In this document: positions 15,540-24,151 of the stretch, piece after piece
Position numbering within the stretch: position 1 is the stretch's first letter
Layout of the letters: each line of letters opens with the position of its first letter
Assembly (NCBI GenBank): GCA_965230005.1
Contig: OZ245934.1
Location: 1,612,001 to 1,676,000 of the forward strand
DNA from: SZUA-309 sp965230005
GTDB lineage: Bacteria > Pseudomonadota > Gammaproteobacteria > Pseudomonadales > Azotimanducaceae
DNA length: 64,000 nt
Direction: 5' to 3'
Translations under genes and position numbers: made by a program
Notes under the pieces: model-generated
Database searches by the model: none
Seen by the model: the letters and a program-made list of their open reading frames with translations, nothing else
Told to the model about the DNA's origin: nothing

Positions 15540-16775
15540 TCAGGCCTCGATACGCTCAATGATCGCCGCTGGTGCCATGCCGCCAGCGGCACACATGGTG
15601 ATCAGCGCGTGCTGCTGCCCCCGGCGTTCCAGTTCGTCCAGCGCCGTTCCGATCAGCATCGCACCCGTCGCACCGATCGGATGACCCAGTGCGATGGCGC
15701 CGCCATTCACATTGACCTTGTCGTGGTCGACGTCGAGATCGCGCATGAATTTGCACGGCACCACCGCAAAGGCTTCGTTGACTTCGAAGAGGTCGATGTC
15801 GTCCAGCGTCATGTTGGCCTTCGCGAGGACTTTCTTCGCAGCATCAACCGGCGCATTGAGAATGTATTCGGGCGAATGTCCCATGTTGGCCATGGCTTTG
15901 ATGCGGGCCCGCGGCTTCAGACCGTGGGCCTTGGCGTATTCCGGGGACGCCAGCACCAGGGCACCCGCACCGTCCACAACGCCTGATGAGCTGCCGGCAT
16001 GATGCACGTGCTCGATGTCGAGATCCGGCCACTTCTTCTCGATCATCTGGCGGAAGGTGAGACCGGTGTCGAAAAAGGGAAGATCGAGATAGTTACCGAA
16101 CACCGGCTGCAGGTTGGCGAGTGACTCTACCGTCGTCTGCGGCCGGGGATACTCTTCGTTGTCCAGCGCCAACGTGCCATCCGGGCGGTAGACGGGGATC
16201 AGGCTTTTGCTGAACGCGCCGGATTCCAGGGCCGCACCCGCACGGTGCTGACTGGTCGCAGAGAACGCGTCCAGTTCTGCGCGGGAAAAGCCTTCTTCGG
16301 TGGCAATGATGTCCGCAGCAAGACCCACGTTGGTCTGCGGGTGCATGTCGCGAAGGTCTTCGTTGTTCGCGTCCAGCGGCGTTGGAAAACCTTCGGCCGC
16401 CACATAAGACATCATCTCAACGCCACCGGCGATCACGAGGTCTTCCATGCCGCTCATGATGCTGGCGGCTCCCATGTTGACCGCGGTGATACCGCCGCCG
16501 CAGAAGCGGTCCAGCGCCACGCCGGAGGCGTTGATCGAGTAGCCGGCGTCCAGCGCCGCCATGCGGCCGATGCAGTTACTCTGCTTTTTCACCTGGCTGC
16601 TGCAGCTGATGATCACATCGTCGATCTCGCTGGTGTTGAGATCATTACGCTCAGCGAGAGCCTTCAGTACCGTAGAAAGCAGCTTCTGCGGATGCACCTC
16701 CCATAGTGCGCCCTTGCCCTGCTTGCCTATTCCGCGAGGGGTGCGGGCCGCGTCAATGATCCATGCTTCCGCCAT
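15540..16775 (-). CDS. Thiolase (acetyl-CoA C-acetyltransferase family)
   Basis: The 411-residue protein has the normal thiolase length and all catalytic residues: Cys92 in DRFCGGG (acyl acceptor), His in GHPIGATG and the second Cys in MCAAGGM. It should cleave or condense 3-oxoacyl-CoA with CoA in the cytoplasm. A Gly/Lys-rich N-terminus (ARTPRGIGKQGKG) and a longer loop after the first Cys are like thiolases of degradative pathways rather than PHB synthesis, but this is inference. A ribosome site GGAG lies 8 bases before the ATG. Its neighbours are acyl-CoA dehydrogenases further upstream on the same strand. Confidence 0.92.
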   Translation of the reverse strand: MAEAWIIDAARTPRGIGKQGKGALWEVHPQKLLSTVLKALAERNDLNTSEIDDVIISCSSQVKKQSNCIGRMAALDAGYSINASGVALDRFCGGGITAVNMGAASIMSGMEDLVIAGGVEMMSYVAAEGFPTPLDANNEDLRDMHPQTNVGLAADIIATEEGFSRAELDAFSATSQHRAGAALESGAFSKSLIPVYRPDGTLALDNEEYPRPQTTVESLANLQPVFGNYLDLPFFDTGLTFRQMIEKKWPDLDIEHVHHAGSSSGVVDGAGALVLASPEYAKAHGLKPRARIKAMANMGHSPEYILNAPVDAAKKVLAKANMTLDDIDLFEVNEAFAVVPCKFMRDLDVDHDKVNVNGGAIALGHPIGATGAMLIGTALDELERRGQQHALITMCAAGGMAPAAIIERIEA

Positions 16776-16855
16776 GTGTTAACTCCAGCAACTGAATTTT
16801 GGAGCGTCATCATACGGAAATCCGGTTCTCAGTGCGTCGTCGGCAATCGCTTGGC

Positions 16856-18067
16856 TTAGCGACCAGTTCTGCTTTCCTTGTAGCGCTGACCGCGCTCAGC
16901 GGCGAGCTTGAACGCTGCCGACGTCTCAGCTTCCACCTCTTTCTGCTGTTGCTCGCGAAGCGCCTCAAACTCGCCCGCCCACCACCGACGGGTTACCTGC
17001 GGAAACGTACCCATACGGTTTACGCATGCATTCGCACCGCGATCCCTGCCCGCCTCGTACCCGGCTGCACCCGCCTGAGCAGCTTCCGTCTGACCAAAGG
17101 GGATGAGATCACCTTCCATCTTCGGCAAAAGGAAGTAAGGCATGGAGACACGCGTATCGCCCGGAGGAATCAGGGTCGTGTTCACACGATGCAACGTGGC
17201 CGAATAGCGACCCTCGCTGAGATGCATGAGCGTGCCACCGGTGTTGACGATCACGGAACCAGGAATCACCGGGACGTGATAGTCGCCAGGTGCGGTCCGG
17301 CACGTGACCGGTGCATCCATCCAGTCCCCTTCACCTGCAACGACTTGCAGCCCAGGCCGGTCGTTGATCAACAAGGCGACAAATGGAGGACCGTCGATGT
17401 GGGCACCGACGTTTTTGCTGTCGAACTTCTCGTAGGAAGCGATCACCTGCTTCCGCGCTTCCTCCGAGAAGACCTCAAGACTGAAGTTGTGATTGAGACT
17501 GGCTGCAAGGTAAGGCTCATCAAAGTCGAAGTACCTGCGGAACTCCGCGGGATCCTCGCCCAGAGACTCGACAATCAACTCGCCGAGTCTGTGGGTCAGT
17601 TGATGATAGACATCCGTCAACTCTTCGATGACCGGTTGAAAGCCCGGCAGCAACTCAGTCTTCGGCCAGGTGTTGGGGCCGACGAAGAGCCGCTTGTGAA
17701 TCGGTTGAGATGCATCGTCATACGCACAGATCGGCTTCTGCTCGAAGCCGAACTGAAAGTTCTCGATCACCTGCCCATGGCCGCGGTCGGCTGGCGTCGG
17801 CAGGGTATAGCCGCGGAAGTAAGGCGTATTAGAGATGTGGGCCGTTTTCTTGATATCCATCGGCGCATCGAAAAATCCACGAACCTCACGGAACGCCCGT
17901 TGCTGGAACTCGTCGTCCAGACCGGGGGCATTCGCAAGCACCAGGAAGCCACATTCGGATAATGCAAAGCGCAGGTCGGCCAGGAACTTCTCCCGATTGC
18001 TGTCGAGATCCAGCCAGTCGACGGTGGGTAGTTCGGTCAGCGCGGCACTTCTGTCGTCTTTGCTCAT
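16856..18067 (-). CDS. Isopenicillin-N-synthase-like 2-oxoglutarate/Fe(II) oxygenase
   Basis: The 403-residue protein shows the DIOX_N-type start (LPTVDWLDL, ALSECGFLVL) and the 2OG-Fe(II) core with metal ligands HIDG (His and Asp) and the distal His in ATLHRV, plus the 2-oxoglutarate-binding RVS triad (DTRVSMPYFLL). It probably hydroxylates or desaturates a small molecule using O2 and 2-oxoglutarate. A C-terminal tail of about 60 charged residues is extra to the fold. The ATG overlaps the stop of the upstream DUF1254 gene as ATGA, so translation is likely coupled and the two products probably act on the same compound. Confidence 0.9.
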   Translation of the reverse strand: MSKDDRSAALTELPTVDWLDLDSNREKFLADLRFALSECGFLVLANAPGLDDEFQQRAFREVRGFFDAPMDIKKTAHISNTPYFRGYTLPTPADRGHGQVIENFQFGFEQKPICAYDDASQPIHKRLFVGPNTWPKTELLPGFQPVIEELTDVYHQLTHRLGELIVESLGEDPAEFRRYFDFDEPYLAASLNHNFSLEVFSEEARKQVIASYEKFDSKNVGAHIDGPPFVALLINDRPGLQVVAGEGDWMDAPVTCRTAPGDYHVPVIPGSVIVNTGGTLMHLSEGRYSATLHRVNTTLIPPGDTRVSMPYFLLPKMEGDLIPFGQTEAAQAGAAGYEAGRDRGANACVNRMGTFPQVTRRWWAGEFEALREQQQKEVEAETSAAFKLAAERGQRYKESRTGR

Positions 18068-19317
18068 AGCAGATCCTGATCTTCTGTTACTCGGGTTGTC
18101 AGCGGGGGTGGGAACCACTGGCAGTTGATGACTTCCGGGCGACCTTCATACACCCGCATACCAAGCATAAACGGGCCATCCGGAACCGGGAGCCAATTGG
18201 AGGTATCTGACGGGCGGGCAGCACTGAGCGAAAGCACCAGACTGCCATCCTCTTCATAGCGGAGATTCGGGGTCCGGTCGCTGATCGACCAGCGATTCAT
18301 CTCGTTCTCCACGAGATACAGGTCGGTTCCGTAGGCTGTCAGCGACCAGAAGGCACTGCAGGGCGGCATGGCATGAGGCGCAAAGCGCAACTGCAGCAGC
18401 TGCCTGCCATCGAGCTTTTTCCCATCGGCGTCGTGAACGGCAACGTAGCTACGGTTTTCAATCGCATAATGACCACCGAGCCCAAACTTTGCACCGGTTG
18501 CGCGCTTGAGGATGTTTTCGCCAGGCCCCGCTGCTGCGCGTCCGGTGCTCCAGCCGTTCTCGACGACGGTACCCTTGGCATTCCCACGGGATATGTGCTT
18601 CTCCGCCACCGCAATTCCCTCGAGCAGTTCTTCCGAGGAGAAGCGCGTTGGGTCATCGATAATCGCCTGAGCAGCATCGGATAACTTCGGATGCCACAGC
18701 GCTGGCGGGTCTATCGCCATGTAGCGTCGGATTTCGTCAAAAACATCGACGCCGCTGCGCGCGATGTCCGTAGCCCGGCCGGCTCGCTCCGTGCGGTCCG
18801 ACGGATGTGCAGGCGGTGAGGTCACCGTAATGGATCGTTGCAGTTCTCGGGCAAGCTCTATGTCGGCAGAGGACTCCACGAGCACGCGGATGATGACCCA
18901 GGCGGTTGGCGTGCCGACCGTGACCAGGCTGCTGTCATCATCGCGGGATGGCGCGGATGGGTCGAAGGTGACCGTTACCTGCGTGCCGTTCGTACCGTGA
19001 TGGCGGCGCGCTACATAGGTCACATGGGTGTATGCGTCCGCGATCATGACGTTCCAGTAGCGGTCGGGTTTATCCATGGCAGGCACGTTGATCGTGAGAT
19101 CTCCATGGCGCAGGTCATACCAGCCGGACGAGTAGAGGGTGTCGTTGTTAGGCGCGACGATGGCTTTGTCGCTCGGAGTGGCCAGATTATCCAGGTGGTT
19201 CAAGGTTCCCGGGTCGTTACGGGAACACAACAACAGCCGGGTGCGATGCACGGAAACCAGGGGAAAACCCCAGACATAAGCCTCGGCTGCCGGCGATAGT
19301 TCTTCTGATCCTGACAC
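18064..19317 (-). CDS. DUF1254/DUF1214 domain protein
   Basis: This 417-residue protein begins with the DUF1254 signature (AEAYVWGFPLV, then PNNDTLYSSGWYDL) and ends with a DUF1214-like region (FWSLTAYGTDLYLVEN, SDTSNWLPVPDGPF). The biochemical role of the family is not settled; members occur beside catabolic oxygenases. Unlike many relatives it has no signal peptide from this start, so it may be cytoplasmic. The start is a GTG without clear ribosome site, hence uncertain; the domain begins within ten residues of it. It overlaps the following 2OG oxygenase by four bases. Confidence 0.85.
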   Translation of the reverse strand: MSGSEELSPAAEAYVWGFPLVSVHRTRLLLCSRNDPGTLNHLDNLATPSDKAIVAPNNDTLYSSGWYDLRHGDLTINVPAMDKPDRYWNVMIADAYTHVTYVARRHHGTNGTQVTVTFDPSAPSRDDDSSLVTVGTPTAWVIIRVLVESSADIELARELQRSITVTSPPAHPSDRTERAGRATDIARSGVDVFDEIRRYMAIDPPALWHPKLSDAAQAIIDDPTRFSSEELLEGIAVAEKHISRGNAKGTVVENGWSTGRAAAGPGENILKRATGAKFGLGGHYAIENRSYVAVHDADGKKLDGRQLLQLRFAPHAMPPCSAFWSLTAYGTDLYLVENEMNRWSISDRTPNLRYEEDGSLVLSLSAARPSDTSNWLPVPDGPFMLGMRVYEGRPEVINCQWFPPPLTTRVTEDQDLL

Positions 19318-19480
19318 GTCTGTTTGGCCGCGGGTGCATTGTCGACCGAGGCCTTATTATAGATCGCCTCAAGTAACGATCAACTGCCCCGTAAGCGCAA
19401 GCGGTGAGTCTGCCGGTTCGATGCGGTGTCTTCGGCCGAGATTCAACCTCGGCCGTAAACACTCAGAGATAGCGGCCTCG

Positions 19481-20617
19481 TCAGATCCCGTAGTGCGAAA
19501 CATAGCGACGACGGTGGAACGATTGACCGCCGAAGGTTGCTTCAGCCGCCCGCGCCCGCTTCAGGTAGAAGCCCGCATCGAACTCGTCCGTCATGCCGAT
19601 ACCACCGTGCATCTGGATCATGTCGTTGGACATGTCATGCAGGAACTCGCCCGCCTTGCACTTGGCCAGCGAGCAGAGAATCGGGGTTTCCGGATCATCC
19701 CTGTCGATGGCACGAAGCGCTGCTTCCACGCAGGAGCGGGCGAACTCCATGTCCATGAACAGGGTGGCTGCCCGATGGCCAAGGCTCTGGAAGGAGCCGA
19801 TCACCTGACCAAACTGCTCCCGGGTCTTCAGGTATTCGAGCGTTCGATCAAAGGCTTCGCAGGCGGTGCCGAGCATTTCTGCGGAAAGGCCGGCCCTGCC
19901 CCGGTCGAGGAGCGTGTCGAGAAGCGCAAAGCCACCATCGGCCTCACCAAGCACCGCATCGGCACCGAGCGTCACATCAGCAAAGGTCAGATCCGCATAA
20001 CCCCGGCTGTCAGCCGTCTTCAACGCTGAAACGTTGAGGCCGGCGCTGTCTGCCGGGACCAGAAACAGCGTGATGCCGGAGGACTCGCCGGGTGCGCCGC
20101 TCGTGCGAGCCGCGACCACGAAGGCATCCGCTCCGCCGCCTTCGAGCACGAAGACCTTGCTGCCGTTCAGGGTGAAACCATCGGCGGTAGCTTCTGCTGC
20201 CAGCGCGATCCGTTCCGGCGCATGGTGCGGACCTTCGTCCACCGCCAGGCTAACGACCGCGGAGCCCGCGGCAATACCCGGCAGCCATTGCTGCTTCTGC
20301 GCATCGCTGCCACCAAGCAGCAGTGCTGAAGCACCTACGAGCCCGGAGGCCAGCAATGGCGAAGCCACGAGCTGGCGGCCGGTTTCTTCCAGCACCACGC
20401 CGAAAGTGGCGAAGTCCATATCCGAGCCGCCAAAGGCTTCGGGGATGAGAATGCCCGTCCAGCCCATGCTGGCGATCTCCTGCCAGGTGCCTTCGTCGTA
20501 ACCCAGGGCGGCGCCGCTGTCGCGCATCTGCCGGAACTTGGTGACCGGCGACTCGTCTCGGGACCAGGCACTTGCCTGATCCTTCAACATGGATTGTTCT
20601 TCTGTCAGTACAGCCAT
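19481..20617 (-). CDS. Acyl-CoA dehydrogenase, small/beta-type subunit
   Basis: The 378-residue flavoprotein has the acyl-CoA dehydrogenase fold: WTGILIPEAFGGS, the mid-domain and YLKTREQFGQVIGSFQSL in the C-terminal helical domain, and QMHGGIGMT. The end of the protein (KRARAAEATFGGQSFHRR) lacks the EGT/EGG-type segment that carries FAD contacts and catalytic Glu in homotetrameric enzymes. This is the pattern of the partner subunit in alpha2beta2 dehydrogenases known from steroid side-chain and other bulky acyl-CoA breakdown. The start lies three bases after the upstream dehydrogenase stop, so the two are co-translated and probably form one enzyme. Confidence 0.9.
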   Translation of the reverse strand: MAVLTEEQSMLKDQASAWSRDESPVTKFRQMRDSGAALGYDEGTWQEIASMGWTGILIPEAFGGSDMDFATFGVVLEETGRQLVASPLLASGLVGASALLLGGSDAQKQQWLPGIAAGSAVVSLAVDEGPHHAPERIALAAEATADGFTLNGSKVFVLEGGGADAFVVAARTSGAPGESSGITLFLVPADSAGLNVSALKTADSRGYADLTFADVTLGADAVLGEADGGFALLDTLLDRGRAGLSAEMLGTACEAFDRTLEYLKTREQFGQVIGSFQSLGHRAATLFMDMEFARSCVEAALRAIDRDDPETPILCSLAKCKAGEFLHDMSNDMIQMHGGIGMTDEFDAGFYLKRARAAEATFGGQSFHRRRYVSHYGI

Positions 20618-20620
20618 TTC

Positions 20621-21805
20621 TCAATACCCCTTCAGACCGAGCACGCGTTTAGCGACGAGATTCAGATTGATCTCGGTGGTGCCACCTTCAATGGAGTTGG
20701 CCTTGGAGCGCAGCCAGGTGCGCACGGTGCTGAGCTCGTTGTCGGAGAACCCGTCTCCATCCCAGCCGAGGCCCCGGTTGCCGAGCATCTCGATCAGGAG
20801 CTCTTCCCGGTTCTGATTGTCTTTCGCCCAGGCCACCTTGAGGATGCCCACGGCCGCAGAGGGTCCCTTAACGGCTGCCTCGTCGCTGAACCGCCGCCCG
20901 GTGAGCGCGTAGGCGTGCGCAAACATCTTCTGCTGCGCAATGCGCTCCCGCATCGCGCCGTCTGCGAGTTCGTCTCCGTTCATGCCGATGTAGTCGCGGG
21001 CGACCTGCTCAATGTCGTAGGAGCCGCCGACGACACTGCCACCGCCGCTGCCGGCAATTCCCTGGCGCTCGTGGATCAGCAGTCGCTTGCCGATTTCCCA
21101 GCCGAGGTTCTTCTCGCCGATGAGGTTTTCTTTCGGCACCACAACGTCGGTGAAGAACACCTCATTAAAAGGCGACTGACCGGAGATGAGAACGATGGGC
21201 TTCACTTCCACCCCTGGCGACTTCATGTCCAGCGTGAGAAAGCTGATGCCTTCGTACTTGTTGTTCTTGTCGGTGCGGAAGACCCCATACATCCAGTCCG
21301 CCTCGAGGGCGCCTGAGGTCCAGACCTTCGAGCCGTTGAGAATGAAGTGGTCGCCTTTGTCTTCGGCGAACGATTGCAGGTTGGCGAGATCGGATCCGGC
21401 GCCGGGTTCGGAGTAACCCTGACACCAGTGAATGTTGCCGCGGATGATATCCGGCAGATAACGCTGCTTCTGTTCTTCGGTACCGAATTCCAGCAGGGTC
21501 GGACCCCACATCATCGTGCCGAAACCACCGATGGGGCTGATTGCACCGAGCGCGCGCATCTCTTCGGTCAACACAGCCGCCTGCTCCGGGCTCAGGCCGC
21601 CGCCTCCATATTCTGCGGGCCAGGTGGGCGTGGACCAACCTTTTTCGCCCAGGCTCTCCTGCCAGGCTTTCCAGTCACCAGTAAGCTTGGCGCCGAAACC
21701 GGCGATGCCGGGCGGGCGCTGGTTGGCGAGGCTTTTCGGAAAGTTGTCGGTCAGCCACTCACGGGCTTCGTCGCGGAACGCGCTGAGGTCTTCTGCGGAT
21801 GCCAA
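20621..21805 (-). CDS. Acyl-CoA dehydrogenase, large/alpha-type subunit
   Basis: The 394-residue protein has the dehydrogenase N-domain (WSTPTWPAEYGGGGLSPEQ), the flavin-binding middle (QGYSEPGAGSDLA and LNGSKVWTSGA) and a C-terminal NSIEGGTTEINLNL motif followed by KRVLGL, where the catalytic/FAD-binding Glu region of the family lies. I start at TTG 21805, preceded by AGGAG at six bases; this gives the standard length and leaves out about 100 residues of non-homologous sequence that would overlap the next gene. It pairs with the downstream subunit (3-base gap). The expected reaction is alpha,beta-dehydrogenation of a bulky acyl-CoA. Confidence 0.92.
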   Translation of the reverse strand: MASAEDLSAFRDEAREWLTDNFPKSLANQRPPGIAGFGAKLTGDWKAWQESLGEKGWSTPTWPAEYGGGGLSPEQAAVLTEEMRALGAISPIGGFGTMMWGPTLLEFGTEEQKQRYLPDIIRGNIHWCQGYSEPGAGSDLANLQSFAEDKGDHFILNGSKVWTSGALEADWMYGVFRTDKNNKYEGISFLTLDMKSPGVEVKPIVLISGQSPFNEVFFTDVVVPKENLIGEKNLGWEIGKRLLIHERQGIAGSGGGSVVGGSYDIEQVARDYIGMNGDELADGAMRERIAQQKMFAHAYALTGRRFSDEAAVKGPSAAVGILKVAWAKDNQNREELLIEMLGNRGLGWDGDGFSDNELSTVRTWLRSKANSIEGGTTEINLNLVAKRVLGLKGY

Positions 21806-21951
21806 GATCTGCTCCTGTCTATCGTGTGAAGGGGTCGAAACCTTCAAAGATAGCAGATCTGAGGGCCCGTTCGGCGCCGTGGCTCTGCACCGAGCCGGAT
21901 CGTCCAACGCGACTCCAGCCCGGACTGCCAGTATCGCGAGGGCGCCCGGAA

Positions 21952-23169
21952 TCAGGTTTCCGAGGCGGCGGTCCGTTCGGCAACCACTTCCTCGTAGAAC
22001 TTCTGATAGCCGGCCGTCATGGCCCGGGCACACTCGGCCGGTGTAACGCCCCGTTCGACATCGCGATGACAGGGTCCGCTCATCACCTCCGGCATGTTCT
22101 CCTGAACCCACCGCCGGGCTTCATAGTAGATCGGTTGATCGTTCGAGCTCGTATTGATGGCGACGATTCGCGATTCGTTGAAGGTGAGCGCAAAGGTATC
22201 GGTCACGTTGAAACCCGTTTTCAGCGCCAGGACCGGATCGTCCTGAACGGTGATCGGACAACGGATGAGCTGCGCGGACTCGGCTTCGCACCCGTTTCGT
22301 TCCAGCACTTTGTAGTTGCCGCCTTCCGCCCAGCCCTGGTAGTAGGAAATTCTGTCCGCTGATGGCCCCGAGTGCTCGAGAAACGGCGCCAGGCGCTCTG
22401 CATCGAAGGCATAGAAGGCATCGATCATGGCTTCCGCGATTTCGAGATTGGCTGCGATCAGCGCCGGGTCATTGGCGTTGGGTGCGTCTATGTCCGGCAG
22501 CTCGTCCCATTGCACCCACTCAATCTCGCGCCCCGGGTAGGCCACGTTCTCGAAAGGCCACTCTTCCTCGACCCAGGACTGCACCCACTCATAGAGCTCG
22601 GCGTCGAATCCGCCGTCGAACTCCTCTTTGGTCACCCACAGCGCCACCGTCGCGTCATAGCCGGGTTTGGTGGCCGGGCGCACGTACACGCAGCCCCGCT
22701 CGCGCGTGCCGTCCGGCGTCAGCACCCCGTAGGCGAAGGACTCGCGACGCTCGAAGCGCCCCTGTTCTGTCTCCATGTCGAGCACGGCGTCTTCGCGGGT
22801 GAGTTCTGCCGTGGGCCAACGGTCGCTGCGCGTGAACGTCTCCTGGAGGTGTTCGATCGACGACATGTAGGCGGCGTAATCAATGTCTGTCAGTTCCGGG
22901 CCAAGCGGCACAACTTTGAAGCCGTTAGCCTCAACCTCAACGGGAACGTCGAAGTCTGCGGGCACCAGTAACGCTACCTTCGCCGCTTCGCTGGTCGCTT
23001 CTTCAGCCGCCGTTACCATTGGAGCCTCTTCCGGTGCGGGTTCGGCGCTCGATTGCTCCGACGCTGGTGAGCACGCAGCCAGTGCAAGGCAAAGCAGCGT
23101 CGCAGCCAAACCAGGGGCGGCGGAGGCGTGCTGCTTCGAGGGTTTCATCGAGGGGATCATCGTCATCAT
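21952..23169 (-). CDS. Hypothetical lipoprotein
   Basis: The protein of about 405 residues starts with a signal sequence ending in LALAAC, a lipobox that predicts lipid attachment at that Cys, followed by a Pro/Glu/Ala-rich linker. The body has no motif I recognise. It is rich in Trp, Glu and Tyr (VQSWVEEEWPFENV, EIEWVQWDEL), and its second half (IAEAMIDAFYAFDAERLAPF, YYQGWAEGGNYKVLERNGCE) resembles a SnoaL/NTF2-like fold with a pair of Cys that may form a disulfide. The first of two adjacent ATGs is chosen; no strong ribosome site is seen. It lies 43 bases downstream of another small envelope protein gene on the same strand. Confidence 0.7.
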   Translation of the reverse strand: MMTMIPSMKPSKQHASAAPGLAATLLCLALAACSPASEQSSAEPAPEEAPMVTAAEEATSEAAKVALLVPADFDVPVEVEANGFKVVPLGPELTDIDYAAYMSSIEHLQETFTRSDRWPTAELTREDAVLDMETEQGRFERRESFAYGVLTPDGTRERGCVYVRPATKPGYDATVALWVTKEEFDGGFDAELYEWVQSWVEEEWPFENVAYPGREIEWVQWDELPDIDAPNANDPALIAANLEIAEAMIDAFYAFDAERLAPFLEHSGPSADRISYYQGWAEGGNYKVLERNGCEAESAQLIRCPITVQDDPVLALKTGFNVTDTFALTFNESRIVAINTSSNDQPIYYEARRWVQENMPEVMSGPCHRDVERGVTPAECARAMTAGYQKFYEEVVAERTAASET

Positions 23170-23212
23170 GAATGTTCGGTTACCTGAGGTGAGCTTCGCG
23201 GGGGTGTGGCAG

Positions 23213-23704
23213 CTATGCGCCGCCATCGGCGCTGCTGGCGATCTGCGACGGATCAACGCAGCTGACGGTCTCGGAGATCAGCACCACGTATTCGATAATC
23301 TCTTTGTTGTTGTTGCGCTCGCGGAGTCGGGTTTCGTCTTCCTCTTCGATCGCCTTGAAGAGCCGCTTGGCGGTGACGAACGTGTCGTCCCCGTCTTCTT
23401 CCTTCAAACTGTGGATGTAGAGTCCAGGCACATAACCCGAACTCTTATCCCCCTGGTCCTTCAACACCGGTTTAATCGACAAAGTCAGGAAGTCGTTCGC
23501 CAGCACGTCGGGGGACACCAGCGAGTCGTTGCACACCAGCGGCTTGCCCTCGGCGGCGGATGCTTCGCTCTCTGCTTTGATGCTCTCGATGCTCGCTTCC
23601 GCGAGCGCCACCATGTCGTCGCGCTCGCCGCTGACGATCATGCCGAACCCCACGGCCGCAAGAATCCCGGCAATCATCACGTAGGTGACGATTTCGGACG
23701 TCAT
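23213..23704 (-). CDS. Small membrane-anchored hypothetical protein
   Basis: From the ATG at 23704 the product has 163 residues. Residues 4-22 form one membrane helix (VTYVMIAGILAAVGFGMIV), so the rest is probably periplasmic. The soluble part is acidic, has two Cys (LVCND and VSCVDP) and a helical segment rich in Glu, Arg and Asn. No family is recognised. The frame remains open far upstream, but the upstream sequence has no hydrophobic signal and unusual composition, so the shorter form is preferred. It is followed on the same strand by the lipoprotein gene. Confidence 0.6.
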   Translation of the reverse strand: MTSEIVTYVMIAGILAAVGFGMIVSGERDDMVALAEASIESIKAESEASAAEGKPLVCNDSLVSPDVLANDFLTLSIKPVLKDQGDKSSGYVPGLYIHSLKEEDGDDTFVTAKRLFKAIEEEDETRLRERNNNKEIIEYVVLISETVSCVDPSQIASSADGGA

Positions 23705-24151
23705 CAGTCCAGACACTTTGTTGATGGTCGACGCTCCCCTTGTTGTGTGAGGTGGGTGACGGACTGGAAGCAAAGAGTATGCCGAACAAGGCTCTGTCAG
23801 CCGCTGGTCCCCGCAAGCAGCGTCGATCTCTCTTTCGCGCACTTTGCCCACACTTCGGGACGGACCAGAGGTCGGCGCGGCAGCAAGATTCGTGCACCGA
23901 AATGTTCCACGGAATGCTCTTCCGCACCGCTTTGGCGTGCGCGCGACCAACAGAGCGGCGCTGCCGCCCAGGACAGACTGCCGCAGCAAACCATCTGAGC
24001 CGGGGCTATGTGCTTGATTCTACATGGGGTCAGCACCGTCCCTGGCGAACGACCCGGGACCTCCCACTCCCCAAGCCTGCAGATGAGTTTGGCCCCGTTT
24101 TTGCTTCGTACCAGCAACGGCAGGACCGACGCAGCGAGCACCGCAAACGCC
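23705..24151. other. Divergent intergenic region, no gene seen
   Basis: About 450 bases lie between the starts of the small membrane protein (reverse) and the fatty acid hydroxylase (forward). Open frames cover it on both strands, but they are extensions of the flanking genes or lack initiation signals. Part of it could encode an N-terminal extension of the hydroxylase if an ATG at 24083 is used. I see no clear promoter or hairpin. Confidence 0.5.

Noticed and set aside
15532..15543. 12-bp palindrome CTGAGCGCTCAG as terminator
   Set aside because: A perfect palindrome without loop or T-run; it could help end convergent transcription but cannot be called a terminator.
16799..17962. 387-codon open frame opposite the 2OG oxygenase
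   Set aside because: The opposite strand carries complete 2OG-oxygenase motifs; this frame has shadow-like composition.
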